This document shows positions 49,630-58,224 of a stretch of 64,000 nt of DNA, one piece after another; position 1 is the stretch's first letter, and every line of letters begins with the position of its first letter. The DNA is taken from positions 1,311,501 through 1,375,500 of the forward strand of contig NZ_QBKA01000002.1 of assembly GCF_003340475.1 (NCBI RefSeq), read 5' to 3'. The notes under the pieces were generated by a model, which did no database searches, was not told the origin of the DNA, and was given only the letters and a program-made list of their open reading frames with translations. The translations under genes and the position numbers were made by a program. This stretch comes from Alteripontixanthobacter maritimus. GTDB lineage: Bacteria > Pseudomonadota > Alphaproteobacteria > Sphingomonadales > Sphingomonadaceae.

Positions 49630-50178
49630 TTATCGAAAGAAGCACTGCTGCCCGGCATACAAGGCCGTGACCGCTCCGCCGTCGGTAAATCCACCATAGG
49701 CATCCCCCACCGTGAATTCTTCGCCCAGCGAGCTGCCCTCTATCGGGAAGTATCCGGCCTGCTGTTCCAGCGAGGTCCGGGTCATGCCGAGCGCCACTCC
49801 GCCTTCCAGCGTAATTCCGGTCGCTGGGCCGCGCAGATACCATCCGACCAGTTTGCCATCCTGATAGTTCACTGTCAGGCCGCTACCGTAGCGGGCGCTC
49901 TCCATCGGGCCTGACCCACATTCAGGCATCTCGTCGTAATCCTGCGCTTCGCCCAGAGCCGCCGTCAACGCGCGCTGCGCCGGCTCTCTCTCGCTCGAAA
50001 ACGAAATGCCGATGCGGCCAGCTGTGATCCCCGTGCCGGAAAGGCGGACCTCGTTCTGCGCGACCGGCGCTGGCTGGGCCGCTCGCTGCTGGCGTTCAAG
50101 CGGCGATGGGGCATCGCTGCCGCAGGCGCTCGCCAGCGCCAGCGCTGAAGCAGCCAGAGCGATACGGCACAAGCTCAC
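49630..50178 (-). CDS. Hypothetical lipoprotein
   Basis: 182 aa. The signal peptide has lipobox LASAC (Cys19), followed by a disordered Gln/Pro/Ala-rich linker (about 25-40). The soluble domain contains GKLVGWYLRGPATGITLEGGVALGMTR, a pattern seen in small uncharacterised periplasmic proteins. Two conserved cysteines (MPECGSG, QQCFF) may form a disulfide. It lies between asd and the isomerase-like gene in the same direction, with gaps of 2 and 16 bases. Function unknown. Confidence 0.75.
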   Translation of the reverse strand: MSLCRIALAASALALASACGSDAPSPLERQQRAAQPAPVAQNEVRLSGTGITAGRIGISFSSEREPAQRALTAALGEAQDYDEMPECGSGPMESARYGSGLTVNYQDGKLVGWYLRGPATGITLEGGVALGMTRTSLEQQAGYFPIEGSSLGEEFTVGDAYGGFTDGGAVTALYAGQQCFFR

Positions 50179-50180
50179 CT

Positions 50181-51212
50181 TTACCCCTTCTGCAAATGTT
50201 TACGGCCAAGCAACTCCGCAATCTGCACTGCGTTCAATGCTGCGCCTTTGCGCAAATTGTCGCTGACGCACCATAGCGTAATGCCGTTTTCAACCGTGGG
50301 GTCATCGCGTACGCGGCTGATATAGGTGGCGCTGTCGCCCGCACATTCGACTGGGGTGACGTAGCCCTCGTCCTCGCGCTTATCGATCAGCATGATGCCC
50401 GGTGCTTCCCGCAAGATTTCCTGAGCATCCTTTGCCGACAGTTCGTTTTCAAATTCGATGTTGATCGCTTCGGCATGGCCGACGAAAACCGGCACGCGTA
50501 CGCAGGTTGCATTGAGCTTGATCTTGGGATCGAGGATTTTCTTGGTTTCGACCACCATCTTCCACTCTTCCTTGGTGGAACCGTCATCCATGAAAACATC
50601 GATATGCGGGATGACGTTGAAGGCGATCTGCTTGGTAAACGTTTCGGGCAGCACCGGATCGCCTACGAAAATGGCACGGCTCTGCTGGAACAGTTCGTCC
50701 ATGCCCGCCTTTCCAGCGCCGGATACGGATTGGTAGGTCGATACGATCACGCGTTTGATAATCGCGGCATCGTGCAACGGCTTGAGCGCCACCACCAGTT
50801 GCGCGGTCGAACAGTTGGGATTGGCGATGATATTGCGCTTTTTATACCCGGCAATGGCGTCCGGGTTCACTTCCGGTACGATCAGCGGGACGTCCGGGTC
50901 CATCCGGTAAAGCGAACTGTTGTCGATTACGACGCAGCCAGCCGCGGCCGCCTTGGGCGCGTATTCCTTCGCCGGACCACTTCCGGCCGCGAACAAGGCG
51001 ATATCCCAACCAGCAAAGTCGAAATGTTCGATATTGCGGCATTTCAGCATCTTGCCGGTATCGCCATACTCCACTTCGCTACCGTGGCTGCGGCTGCTGG
51101 CTACCGCTGCAATTTCGTCCAGCGGAAACTCGCGCTCCGCCAGAATCTGCATCATTTCGCGCCCGACACTTCCCGTCGCGCCGACCACAACCACTTTGTA
51201 ACCCAAAATCAT
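50181..51212 (-). CDS. asd: Aspartate-semialdehyde dehydrogenase
   Basis: 343 aa. NADPH reduction of aspartyl phosphate in the lysine/threonine/methionine/diaminopimelate pathway. NADP motif VVGATGSVGREM (residues 9-20), active-site cysteine in IANPNCSTAQL (Cys134), SVSGAGKAG, and the substrate histidine in RVPVFVGHAEAINIE. The ATG at 51212 (MILGYKVVVVG) fits the family; longer in-frame starts at 51245 and 51251 would add about 12 residues. Confidence 0.96.
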   Translation of the reverse strand: MILGYKVVVVGATGSVGREMMQILAEREFPLDEIAAVASSRSHGSEVEYGDTGKMLKCRNIEHFDFAGWDIALFAAGSGPAKEYAPKAAAAGCVVIDNSSLYRMDPDVPLIVPEVNPDAIAGYKKRNIIANPNCSTAQLVVALKPLHDAAIIKRVIVSTYQSVSGAGKAGMDELFQQSRAIFVGDPVLPETFTKQIAFNVIPHIDVFMDDGSTKEEWKMVVETKKILDPKIKLNATCVRVPVFVGHAEAINIEFENELSAKDAQEILREAPGIMLIDKREDEGYVTPVECAGDSATYISRVRDDPTVENGITLWCVSDNLRKGAALNAVQIAELLGRKHLQKG

Positions 51213-51330
51213 TCTCCGAAAACCGGCCAACCATGCGGCTTGCATTAACAAAGTTCCCCTAGCATCCTTTCGGCGTGGCGGTAGATATTTTGGCTTTGGA
51301 GGCCCAGGGCGAGGCTATGAGTGCAGGGCT

Positions 51331-52203
51331 ATGACTTTGGAAGAATGGCGCAGCCGGGCGCGAAAGTTCGATTATGACGGCCATACCATTGCCTGCTGGC
51401 TGGGGGGCGACGCGAAGGCGCGTCCGCTGGTGCTGGTGCACGGTTTCCCCACGTCGTCGTTCGACTGGGCGCAAGTGTGGCAACAACTTGGGCAAGATCG
51501 CGGGCTGGTAGCTGCCGACATGCTGGGTTTTGGCCTGTCGGACAAACCGAGGGACGGCTTCGACGGCCATGGCTATTCGATCCACCGCCAGGCCGACCTG
51601 CACGAGGCATTGATCGAGCAGCTGGGGATCGACGAGTTCGATCTTCTGGTTCACGATTACGGCGTATCGGTCGGACAGGAGCTGCTCGCCAGGCAGCAGG
51701 ACGGCAGCGGTGCCCACGGGCTCGGCCATGTGTGGTTCTTGAATGGCGGCATCTTTCCCGATCAGCATCGCCCCCGCCCGATCCAGAAACTGGGGACGTC
51801 CCGCCTGGGCCCGCTCGTCGGCAAGCTGATGACCCGAGCCAGCTTCGGCAAGAGTTTCTCCGAAGTGTTCGGACCCAATACCCAACCGAGCGAAGAAGAG
51901 TTGGACGATTACTGGACGCTGATCGCTCGCAAGGGTGGGCACCGGCTGACCCACAAGCTGCTGCACTACATCGCCGACCGGCGCGAACACGAGGAACGAT
52001 GGGTCGGGGCGCTACGTGCCGCTGCGGGCCGGGTCGGTTTCATCAACGGTGCGCTGGACCCAGTATCGGGGCGCCACGCTTATGATAAATGGCGCGCCAC
52101 CGTCCCGCAGGCAAAGCACCACCTCATCGGCACCGTGGGACATTACCCCCAGGTCGAAGCACCCATGGAAGTTATCAAGGTGCTGCGGGACTGGTTCCGC
52201 TGA
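51331..52203 (+). CDS. Epoxide hydrolase / haloalkane dehalogenase-like alpha/beta hydrolase
   Basis: 290 aa. Oxyanion region LVLVHGFPTSSFDW, then nucleophile motif LLVHDYGVSVGQEL, where an aspartate replaces the usual serine, as in haloalkane dehalogenases and epoxide hydrolases. The histidine is in GTVGHYPQVEAP and the acid is probably in NGALDPVSG. This implies an alkyl-enzyme mechanism; the substrate is unknown. The gene is divergent from asd and ends nine bases from the convergent polyglutamine lipoprotein gene. Confidence 0.87.
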   Translation: MTLEEWRSRARKFDYDGHTIACWLGGDAKARPLVLVHGFPTSSFDWAQVWQQLGQDRGLVAADMLGFGLSDKPRDGFDGHGYSIHRQADLHEALIEQLGIDEFDLLVHDYGVSVGQELLARQQDGSGAHGLGHVWFLNGGIFPDQHRPRPIQKLGTSRLGPLVGKLMTRASFGKSFSEVFGPNTQPSEEELDDYWTLIARKGGHRLTHKLLHYIADRREHEERWVGALRAAAGRVGFINGALDPVSGRHAYDKWRATVPQAKHHLIGTVGHYPQVEAPMEVIKVLRDWFR

Positions 52204-52212
52204 ACGCACGCG

Positions 52213-53406
52213 TCAGCTTGCCTTTATCTCGACCTTGTTGGCGCATTCCGCAGTACGCTCCAGCGCCTTGATATAGTCCGGCGTAGCGGCTTCCGCCTCG
52301 CTGGTGGCGGTTAACAGCAATTGGACTTTCTCGTTTATCTGACCGATCAAATCTGCTGCGGCAGGTCGCTGGTCATCGAACGCCGCCTTGGCAATTCCGG
52401 CCGATCCCACGGCGACAGACGCGGTGGACGATTTCGGGAAACTGCCCACCAGCTCCTCGTAATCCACATCCTCGCGAGAACGGCCAAGCGTGGCCACCCT
52501 GGTTGAGATGTTCGTCAGCGCGTAATGGAACGTGCGCGGCGCAGTCCTGTATGCACGGGCCTGGCGCAACCCCGTCTGCAAGACCGTGCGCGCATCTACC
52601 AGCGCCCCCAAGGCCAATTGCCGTGTCGTGGTCAACAGCGCCAAATCTGCCGGAGTGGCGGAGGAATTGGGGACCTGCCCGAACGATTGCTCGAGATCGG
52701 TAATTGCCTTCTGCAAATTGCCTATCGTGCTATCAAGCTTCTTGGCAATTTCCATCGCGTTCGATCCCGCAAACTGGTGCCCTTCCCCAATCATGCAGCC
52801 AATGCCCAGATGCCCGGCGAGATAGGCCTGCGGCAAATCCTTCGCAACCAGTGCGCCGCGAGTACCCGAGTAGGTCAGACCCAGAACACCAAGTTTGGCC
52901 ACGTCCGTCGCCGCATCCTTCTTGTCGTTAAGTAAGGTAAAACCGCTCAGCAGGCCCAGCGCAAGCAACGGCAACTGAGACAAGTCCTCCTGCCTCGCCG
53001 AAGCGACGTAGTAGTCGGCATAGAGACACTGCAATTCGGCCGCTGCGTCGAGAATGGCATGGGTGCTGCCCGGTTCGGTTGCACTGCGCGCTGTGAAATA
53101 AGTGCAGGGTTTTGCGGGGATGGTGGCAGTAGTCCGGTCCGCCAGTCCCGAATTTTGCTGCTGTCGCTGTTGCTGCTGCTGCTGCTGGTGTTGTTGTTGT
53201 TGCTGCTGCGGCTTCGCTCCCGTGCTTCCGATATCTGCCGTAGTTGGGGCCAGGGTTTGGGGCGGTGCCGTCACTACCTCCACGGGCATTGGACGCAGGG
53301 TTCGCGATGGATATAGCGGTGGGTAATTATACGTCGAAGTACACCCGCCCAAAACGGTTGCCGTAGCAAGCAGTACCGCGCCGAATTTCACACTGCTTGT
53401 CCCCAT
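52213..53406 (-). CDS. Hypothetical lipoprotein with polyglutamine tract
   Basis: 397 aa. The ATG at 53406 follows GGAGG at five bases. Lipobox VLGGC (about Cys22), then a Pro/Thr-rich linker with an 18-codon Gln tract (about residues 67-84). The C-terminal about 290 residues are mainly helical, with a possible membrane-associated or hydrophobic segment (LPLLALGLLSGFTLL). No family was recognised. A surface-tethered helical protein with a flexible linker fits what is seen. It is convergent with the dehalogenase-like gene. Confidence 0.75.
   Translation of the reverse strand: MGTSSVKFGAVLLATATVLGGCTSTYNYPPLYPSRTLRPMPVEVVTAPPQTLAPTTADIGSTGAKPQQQQQQHQQQQQQQRQQQNSGLADRTTATIPAKPCTYFTARSATEPGSTHAILDAAAELQCLYADYYVASARQEDLSQLPLLALGLLSGFTLLNDKKDAATDVAKLGVLGLTYSGTRGALVAKDLPQAYLAGHLGIGCMIGEGHQFAGSNAMEIAKKLDSTIGNLQKAITDLEQSFGQVPNSSATPADLALLTTTRQLALGALVDARTVLQTGLRQARAYRTAPRTFHYALTNISTRVATLGRSREDVDYEELVGSFPKSSTASVAVGSAGIAKAAFDDQRPAAADLIGQINEKVQLLLTATSEAEAATPDYIKALERTAECANKVEIKAS
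53155..53208 (-). repeat. CAG/CAA trinucleotide repeat encoding polyglutamine
   Basis: Eighteen codons read, on the minus strand, as six Gln, His, seven Gln, Arg, three Gln, made of mixed CAG and CAA with single interruptions. It is in frame within the lipoprotein gene, so changes in copy number would lengthen or shorten the linker without shifting the frame. Confidence 0.9.
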
Positions 53407-53564
53407 CGTAACCTCCATCATTAGCTGGCCCGGTGGCCGGTCGCGAAATGTATAGAGTCTTGATGGCGGCCCTGCGCGTGACTTGGATCACGGTTCGCCA
53501 ATTACTCGTACAACGAAGCAGTCCGGAAGCAGTCCGGCAGGGTGGGGCGCGGCCTGCCCGGTCG

Positions 53565-55841
53565 TTACTCGGGCGGGATCACGCCATGCTTTTCGAGGAA
53601 ATGGAAGACCGTGTTCCATAAATGCGGGCTGATCTTTTCGCCCGATACCCGGTGAGTGTAACCAGGGTAGAGCATCATTTCGAAAGGTACATTAGCCTCC
53701 TGCAGCACTGAAATCAGCTCGCTGGAGTTTTCGAACACCACATTGTCGTCCGCCATACCGTGAATCAGCAACAAAGGATCGGCGATTTTTGTGGCGTCGG
53801 GAATGGCGCTGGCAGCTTCGTAGGCCTGCGGCACTTCGCGCGGGTCGCCCATGAACCGTTCCGTATAGTGGGTGTCGTACAATTCCCACCGCGTTACCGG
53901 CGCCCCCGAAATACCAGCCGCGTACAAACCGGGATCGGCCTGCATCCGCTTGAGCGTCATATAGCCGCCATAGGACCAGCCATAGAGCGCGATCTTGGAC
54001 GAATCGACGAAGTCCAGCGTTTTGAGATACTTGGCGCCCTCACGCTGGTCGTCCACTTCAACACCGCCCATCGCGCGATAGAGCGGCTGTTCGAAAGCCA
54101 CGCCGCGATTGGCGCTTCCGCGGTTGTCCAGTTCGAACCAGATATACCCGGCATCGACTACTGCCTGTTGCAAGGCCCCATCCCATCCGCGCGTGACGAT
54201 TTGGGGGCCGGGACCGGCATAGTGGTAATAGAATACGGGGTAGCGCTTGCCCGGGTCCATCTCGGGCGTGACCATCTTCCAATACAAGTCGGTTTCGCCA
54301 TCGGCCGCCTTGATCGTGCCGAAGCGCGCGGGCCGGTGACTGGCAAGATGAGGAGCGTAAGGATGCCCGGCATCGAGCGCATTTTCCTCCACCCAAGCGA
54401 GGCGATCGCCCTGTTGGCTGGCAAGATAGGTCTGCGGCGGCTGATTGTGGCTGGAGCGGCTCACGAGCAACGTCTTGCCCTTCCCGTCCATCGTGGCCCC
54501 GTTCGCAAAGGCCGGGTCGGTCAACCGTTCGACGTTCTCCGGCTGCGCCAGATCGAGCGCGTAAACCTGCTGCGCCAGAACATCGTCCCTGGTAGCGGTA
54601 AACGTCACTCGCCCGGTATCCTGATCCACGCCGTTCAGTCGTGTCACGGCCCAGTCACCGCTGGTCAGCTGTCGGAAATCGCCATTCTTGTAGTGGTACA
54701 AATGTCCGAAACCGCTGCGTTCGGACCACCAGATCAGCGAACCATCGTCGAGCCATTTGTAATCGTCGCTGAGGTTAATCCAGTAATCATCGGCCGCAGC
54801 ACGTTCGGTAAACAGCACCTCGCTCGCACCCGTAGCGGGATCGACCTTCAGCATATCGAGCACGGATTGCGCGCGGTTCTGTCGCTGAATATAAAGCGCG
54901 CTGTTATCGGGTGCCCAATCGACGCGGGCGAGGTAGATGTCGGTTGGGTCCTCGGCGTCGTAACTGGCCGGGTCCTGATTGCTGGTCAAATCCACTTCCA
55001 CGCGGTTCTGGCCTTCCGGGTCCATCACGAACAGCTGCACCACCGCATTGTCGCTGCCGGCCACCGGATAGCGCTGATCGAATACCTTGGTGCCGGTCGC
55101 GCCGATGGCGGCGCGGGTGACGATACCGACGCGCGCCTCATCCGTCCGCTGAACGGCGATGCGGCTGTCGTCCTGGCTCCACCAATAGCCGTCGGTCCGT
55201 GCCATTTCTTCCTGCGCAACGAATTCCGCCTCGCCCCAGCGAATGGTGTCTGCTTCCTTCGGTGTAACCGGCCCCGCGTCGCCGCCAACCGGCCCGACCC
55301 ACAACTGCCGGTCGCGGACGAAGGAAACAAACTTGCCGGTCTGCGACAGTTTCGGGTTCAGCTCGCTTTCTTCGGTATCGGTCAGCCGGGTGACCGACCC
55401 GTCGAGCCGCGCCAGATAAAGATCGCCATCGAGCGGCACCAGCACACCCTTGCCATCGCTTGCCCACTGATAGGAAATGATGCCCTTGAGGTTGCCGACC
55501 CGCGCCCGCTCGCGCTGCATCTTTTCGTCTTCAGACAATTCGCGTCCCGTTCCCAGTGCCTCGCTGTCGATAAGCATGGACCAGTCACCGCTTTCCCGAT
55601 CATACGCCCACAGGTCGTAACGCTCCTTGTCGTCCTCGCGGTTGCGCAGCAGCGTCAGGTATCGCCCATCTGGCGAAAGCTTCGCCTGGCGCGGACTGGC
55701 GCCGTCGAGGCCGGGACTGGCGAAGACCCTCTCGAAGGTCAGGTCGGGCGCGCCCGTCATGGCTGTGTCCTGCGCCGTGGCAGGCGTGGACAGGATAGCA
55801 ATGGCGGCGGTGGTGGCGGCGGCAACAGCAAACAAACGCAT
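53565..55841 (-). CDS. S9-family dipeptidyl peptidase IV-like peptidase, exported
   Basis: 758 aa. The signal peptide ends near TPATAQ (about residue 23). The N-terminal half is a DPP IV-type beta-propeller (SPDGRYLTLLRNREDDKERYDLW and many similar blades, with EEMARTDGYWWSQDD). The C-terminal alpha/beta hydrolase has nucleophile GWSYGGYMT, aspartate in HGMADDNVVFENS and histidine in YPGYTHRVSG. It should remove N-terminal dipeptides with Pro or Ala at position 2 in the periplasm. The ATG at 55841 is chosen; the frame continues to 56138 but without a signal or ribosome binding site. Confidence 0.95.
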   Translation of the reverse strand: MRLFAVAAATTAAIAILSTPATAQDTAMTGAPDLTFERVFASPGLDGASPRQAKLSPDGRYLTLLRNREDDKERYDLWAYDRESGDWSMLIDSEALGTGRELSEDEKMQRERARVGNLKGIISYQWASDGKGVLVPLDGDLYLARLDGSVTRLTDTEESELNPKLSQTGKFVSFVRDRQLWVGPVGGDAGPVTPKEADTIRWGEAEFVAQEEMARTDGYWWSQDDSRIAVQRTDEARVGIVTRAAIGATGTKVFDQRYPVAGSDNAVVQLFVMDPEGQNRVEVDLTSNQDPASYDAEDPTDIYLARVDWAPDNSALYIQRQNRAQSVLDMLKVDPATGASEVLFTERAAADDYWINLSDDYKWLDDGSLIWWSERSGFGHLYHYKNGDFRQLTSGDWAVTRLNGVDQDTGRVTFTATRDDVLAQQVYALDLAQPENVERLTDPAFANGATMDGKGKTLLVSRSSHNQPPQTYLASQQGDRLAWVEENALDAGHPYAPHLASHRPARFGTIKAADGETDLYWKMVTPEMDPGKRYPVFYYHYAGPGPQIVTRGWDGALQQAVVDAGYIWFELDNRGSANRGVAFEQPLYRAMGGVEVDDQREGAKYLKTLDFVDSSKIALYGWSYGGYMTLKRMQADPGLYAAGISGAPVTRWELYDTHYTERFMGDPREVPQAYEAASAIPDATKIADPLLLIHGMADDNVVFENSSELISVLQEANVPFEMMLYPGYTHRVSGEKISPHLWNTVFHFLEKHGVIPPE

Positions 55842-55934
55842 GTCAAATCGGACCCCTCGGATTGGTTGCCCGAAGTCATGACGAAACTTCCGGCCGAATG
55901 CAAAAGGTGGTGCGTAAAGTGCGGCCGAAAATGC

Positions 55935-55968
55935 AAAAAGGGCGCCGCAACTTTCGCTGCGACGCCCC
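55935..55968 (-). terminator. Rho-independent terminator of the rpsP-rimM-trmD-rplS operon
   Basis: On the minus strand GGGCGTCGCA, an eight-base loop, then TGCGGCGCCC (one G-T wobble), followed by TTTTT. It lies about 20 bases after the rplS stop codon. Confidence 0.85.
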
Positions 55969-55989
55969 TTTGCGTATAGTTTCTGCCGT

Positions 55990-56358
55990 TTACTTCTTCG
56001 GCGCGTTTTCGCGGCGTTCCGCGATGCGCGCGCGCTTGCCGGTGCGGCCGCGCAGGTAATACAGCTTCGCACGGCGAACGATCCCGCGGCGGACCACGGT
56101 GATGCTGTCAACCACTGGCGAATAGAGCGGGAAAACACGCTCCACGCCTTCGCCGAAGCTCATCTTGCGTACGGTGAAGTTGGAACCCATGGCGCGGTTC
56201 GAACGTGCGATGCATACGCCTTCGAAGTTCTGGACACGCTCGCGCGCACCTTCGACAACGCGCACACCTACGCGCAGCGTGTCGCCGGCCTGGAATTCCG
56301 GAATATCCTTGCCGAGATTTTCAATCGCTTCGGCTTCGAGCTGCTGGATCAGGTTCAT
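55990..56358 (-). CDS. rplS: 50S ribosomal protein L19
   Basis: 122 aa. [48 protein letters not shown] and the [15 protein letters not shown]-like end are typical L19. It sits at the interface of the ribosomal subunits. Its ATG overlaps the trmD stop (ATGA). It is the last gene of the operon. Confidence 0.98.
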   Translation of the reverse strand: MNLIQQLEAEAIENLGKDIPEFQAGDTLRVGVRVVEGARERVQNFEGVCIARSNRAMGSNFTVRKMSFGEGVERVFPLYSPVVDSITVVRRGIVRRAKLYYLRGRTGKRARIAERRENAPKK

Positions 56359-57092
56359 TGCCTGTCGTCCTTGTTTTCGTGTCGCGCGCCAGAGGCAGAC
56401 TGGTCCCGAACGCCCTTGTGACGTTCCCAAAGGTCCGGCCTGCGTAACCGTGTATCTTCCTCCGCGCGGTGTTTCCGCCACGCGGCTATCTTCGCATGAT
56501 CCCCCGATCGCAACACTTGCGGGATCGTGCGCCCTTCCCATTCCTGAGGTCGGGTGAATTGCGGATGTTCGAGAAGCCCGTCTTCGAAGGATTCCTCAAC
56601 ACCGCTATTGGCCGCGCCCATTACGCCGGGAAGCAGCCGAATGCAAGCGTCGAGTATGGCCAACGCCGCCGTTTCGCCGCCCGACAAAACAATATCGCCC
56701 AGGGAGACTTCTTCGATCTGGCGCGCTTCGAAGATACGTTCGTCGAACCCTTCGAACCGGCCGCAGATAAGCGATACGCCCGGCCCCATTGCAAGCTCGC
56801 GAATACGGGCCTGCGTTATCGGCGTACCGCGCGGCGTCATGGCCAAGATAGGGCGCTCGTCCGCAACGCTGTCCACCGCCGCGCCAAGCACGTCCGCGCG
56901 CAGCACCATCCCCGCGCCGCCGCCAGCCGGCGTATCATCGACATTGGCGTGTTTGCCGATACCGAAATCGCGCAGCTGCACCGTGTCGAGCGACCAGGTA
57001 CCCTCCCCCAACGCACGCCCCGCCAGCGAAACGCCAAGCGGTCCGGGAAACATCTCGGGATAGAGGGTGAGAATGGTGGCGGCGAAGGTCAT
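56355..57092 (-). CDS. trmD: tRNA (guanine37-N1)-methyltransferase
   Basis: 245 aa SPOUT methyltransferase that methylates G37 next to the anticodon. Starts [19 protein letters not shown]; the knot region contains [12 protein letters not shown] and [15 protein letters not shown], followed by [12 protein letters not shown], the conserved family stretch. Lies between rimM and rplS in the classical order. Confidence 0.97.
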   Translation of the reverse strand: MTFAATILTLYPEMFPGPLGVSLAGRALGEGTWSLDTVQLRDFGIGKHANVDDTPAGGGAGMVLRADVLGAAVDSVADERPILAMTPRGTPITQARIRELAMGPGVSLICGRFEGFDERIFEARQIEEVSLGDIVLSGGETAALAILDACIRLLPGVMGAANSGVEESFEDGLLEHPQFTRPQEWEGRTIPQVLRSGDHAKIAAWRKHRAEEDTRLRRPDLWERHKGVRDQSASGARHENKDDRQ

Positions 57093-57614
57093 TCAGCCCT
57101 CGATAAAGTCCGCGCTGACTATCAGTCGCTTATCATTCCATTCGGGAACGGCTGTATTGGTCAGTGGGACCATGAATTTCTTACCGTCGGGTTTCTCGAT
57201 CTCGACAATATCGGTCGCGCCGAAATTGTCGAGCGCGCATACCGTGCCGACCGGATCGCCAGCATCGCTTACCACGGCAAGACCGATCAGATCGCGGTGG
57301 TAGAATTCGCCCTCGGCAAGTGGTGGCAGGGTTTCGCGGGGAACGGACAGACGGTTTCCGCGAAGCCTTTCAGCTGCCGTGCGGTCGCCAATCTCATCGA
57401 ACCGGGCAATCGCCCCGCCCTTCCCGTCATCGCGCAGCTTCTTGACTGTCAAGGTGCTGCCATCGGTGTGGGCGGTAAGGACCTTGTGCGAACGAAGCTC
57501 GTCCAGCCCTTCGCCAAACAACTTAAGGCGTACTTCACCCGTAATTCCGTGCGCACCTTTTACAGCGGCCAGGGTGATGCCCCCCTCCTCGCCAGAAGAG
57601 GGGGGCGACGTCAT
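57093..57614 (-). CDS. rimM: 16S rRNA processing protein RimM
   Basis: 173 aa. Two beta-barrel domains: the N-terminal one has the signature KGAHGITGEVRLKLF, the linker has EGEFYHRDLIGLAVV, and the C-terminal PRC-barrel has GATDIVEIEKPDGKKFMVPLT. RimM helps S19 binding and 30S maturation. Its ATG overlaps the rpsP stop by one base and trmD begins one base after its stop. Confidence 0.95.
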   Translation of the reverse strand: MTSPPSSGEEGGITLAAVKGAHGITGEVRLKLFGEGLDELRSHKVLTAHTDGSTLTVKKLRDDGKGGAIARFDEIGDRTAAERLRGNRLSVPRETLPPLAEGEFYHRDLIGLAVVSDAGDPVGTVCALDNFGATDIVEIEKPDGKKFMVPLTNTAVPEWNDKRLIVSADFIEG

Positions 57615-58162
57615 CAGCCTTCAGCCTTTTCGTCAGCCTTGGTTTCCTCAGCTGCACTATCTTCTGCCTTGGCGTCTTCTGCCTTGGCGTCTTCTGCCTT
57701 CGCGTCTTCCGCAGGAGCGTCGTCGGTCTTGGCTTCGTCGGTAGCGGGCTCTTCTGCCTTGGCTTCTTCCTCGGCAGGTTTGGCCTTGGCTTCTTCCTCC
57801 GCGGCCTTCTTGGCTTCTTCAGCAGCCGTTGCCTTCTCGGCCTTTTCTTCGGCGCGTTCATTGGCCTTTTCGCCCGGCTTCGCTTTGTTCGGGTTGTTAC
57901 GAGCTTCACGTTCACGGATGCCAGCAGCGTCGAGGAAGCGGGCTACGCGGTCGGACGGCTGTGCGCCCACGCCCAGCCAGTACTTCGCGCGGTCTTCGTT
58001 CAGCTGGACGCGCTTCTCATCGTCCTTGGCCAGCAGCGGGTTGTAGGTGCCGATCTGCTCCAGATATTTGCCGTCACGAGCACGGCGGCTGTCGGCAGCC
58101 ACGATACGATAATAGGGGCGCTTTTTCGCGCCGCCGCGGGAGAGACGAAGTGCAATTGCCAT
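57614..58162 (-). CDS. rpsP: 30S ribosomal protein S16 with long low-complexity tail
   Basis: 182 aa, roughly twice the usual length. Residues 1-85 are ordinary S16: [39 protein letters not shown], and [18 protein letters not shown]. The remaining about 95 residues consist almost only of Ala, Glu, Lys, Asp and Pro. They contain the repeat KAEDA encoded by a 15-bp tandem repeat, and probably form an extended helix or disordered tail. Ribosomal role is certain for the core; the role of the tail is unknown. Confidence 0.96.
   Translation of the reverse strand: MAIALRLSRGGAKKRPYYRIVAADSRRARDGKYLEQIGTYNPLLAKDDEKRVQLNEDRAKYWLGVGAQPSDRVARFLDAAGIREREARNNPNKAKPGEKANERAEEKAEKATAAEEAKKAAEEEAKAKPAEEEAKAEEPATDEAKTDDAPAEDAKAEDAKAEDAKAEDSAAEETKADEKAEG
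57661..57705 (-). repeat. 15-bp tandem repeat in rpsP
   Basis: Three consecutive 15-base units (57661-57675, 57676-57690, 57691-57705), the first two identical and the third with one change, followed by a degenerate fourth. They encode repeated Ala-Glu-Asp-Ala-Lys units of the S16 tail. Confidence 0.9.
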
Positions 58163-58224
58163 TGAGTAATACCTTCCTGATGTAATCTATTGAATTCGTT
58201 GAATTTAGAAAAACGTAAAGCTTG

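Noticed and set aside
53155-53208. Possible CRISPR-like repeat array
   Set aside because: The repetition is a simple in-frame trinucleotide tract within a gene. No repeat-spacer structure was found here or elsewhere in the window.
53760-55979. A 739-codon open frame on the plus strand opposite the S9 peptidase
   Set aside because: Shadow frame; the minus strand has signal peptide, catalytic triad and propeller repeats, and the plus frame has none.
56469-58046. A 525-codon plus-strand frame across trmD, rimM and rpsP
   Set aside because: Shadow of three certain genes; its Ser/Ala repeats simply mirror the S16 repeat.
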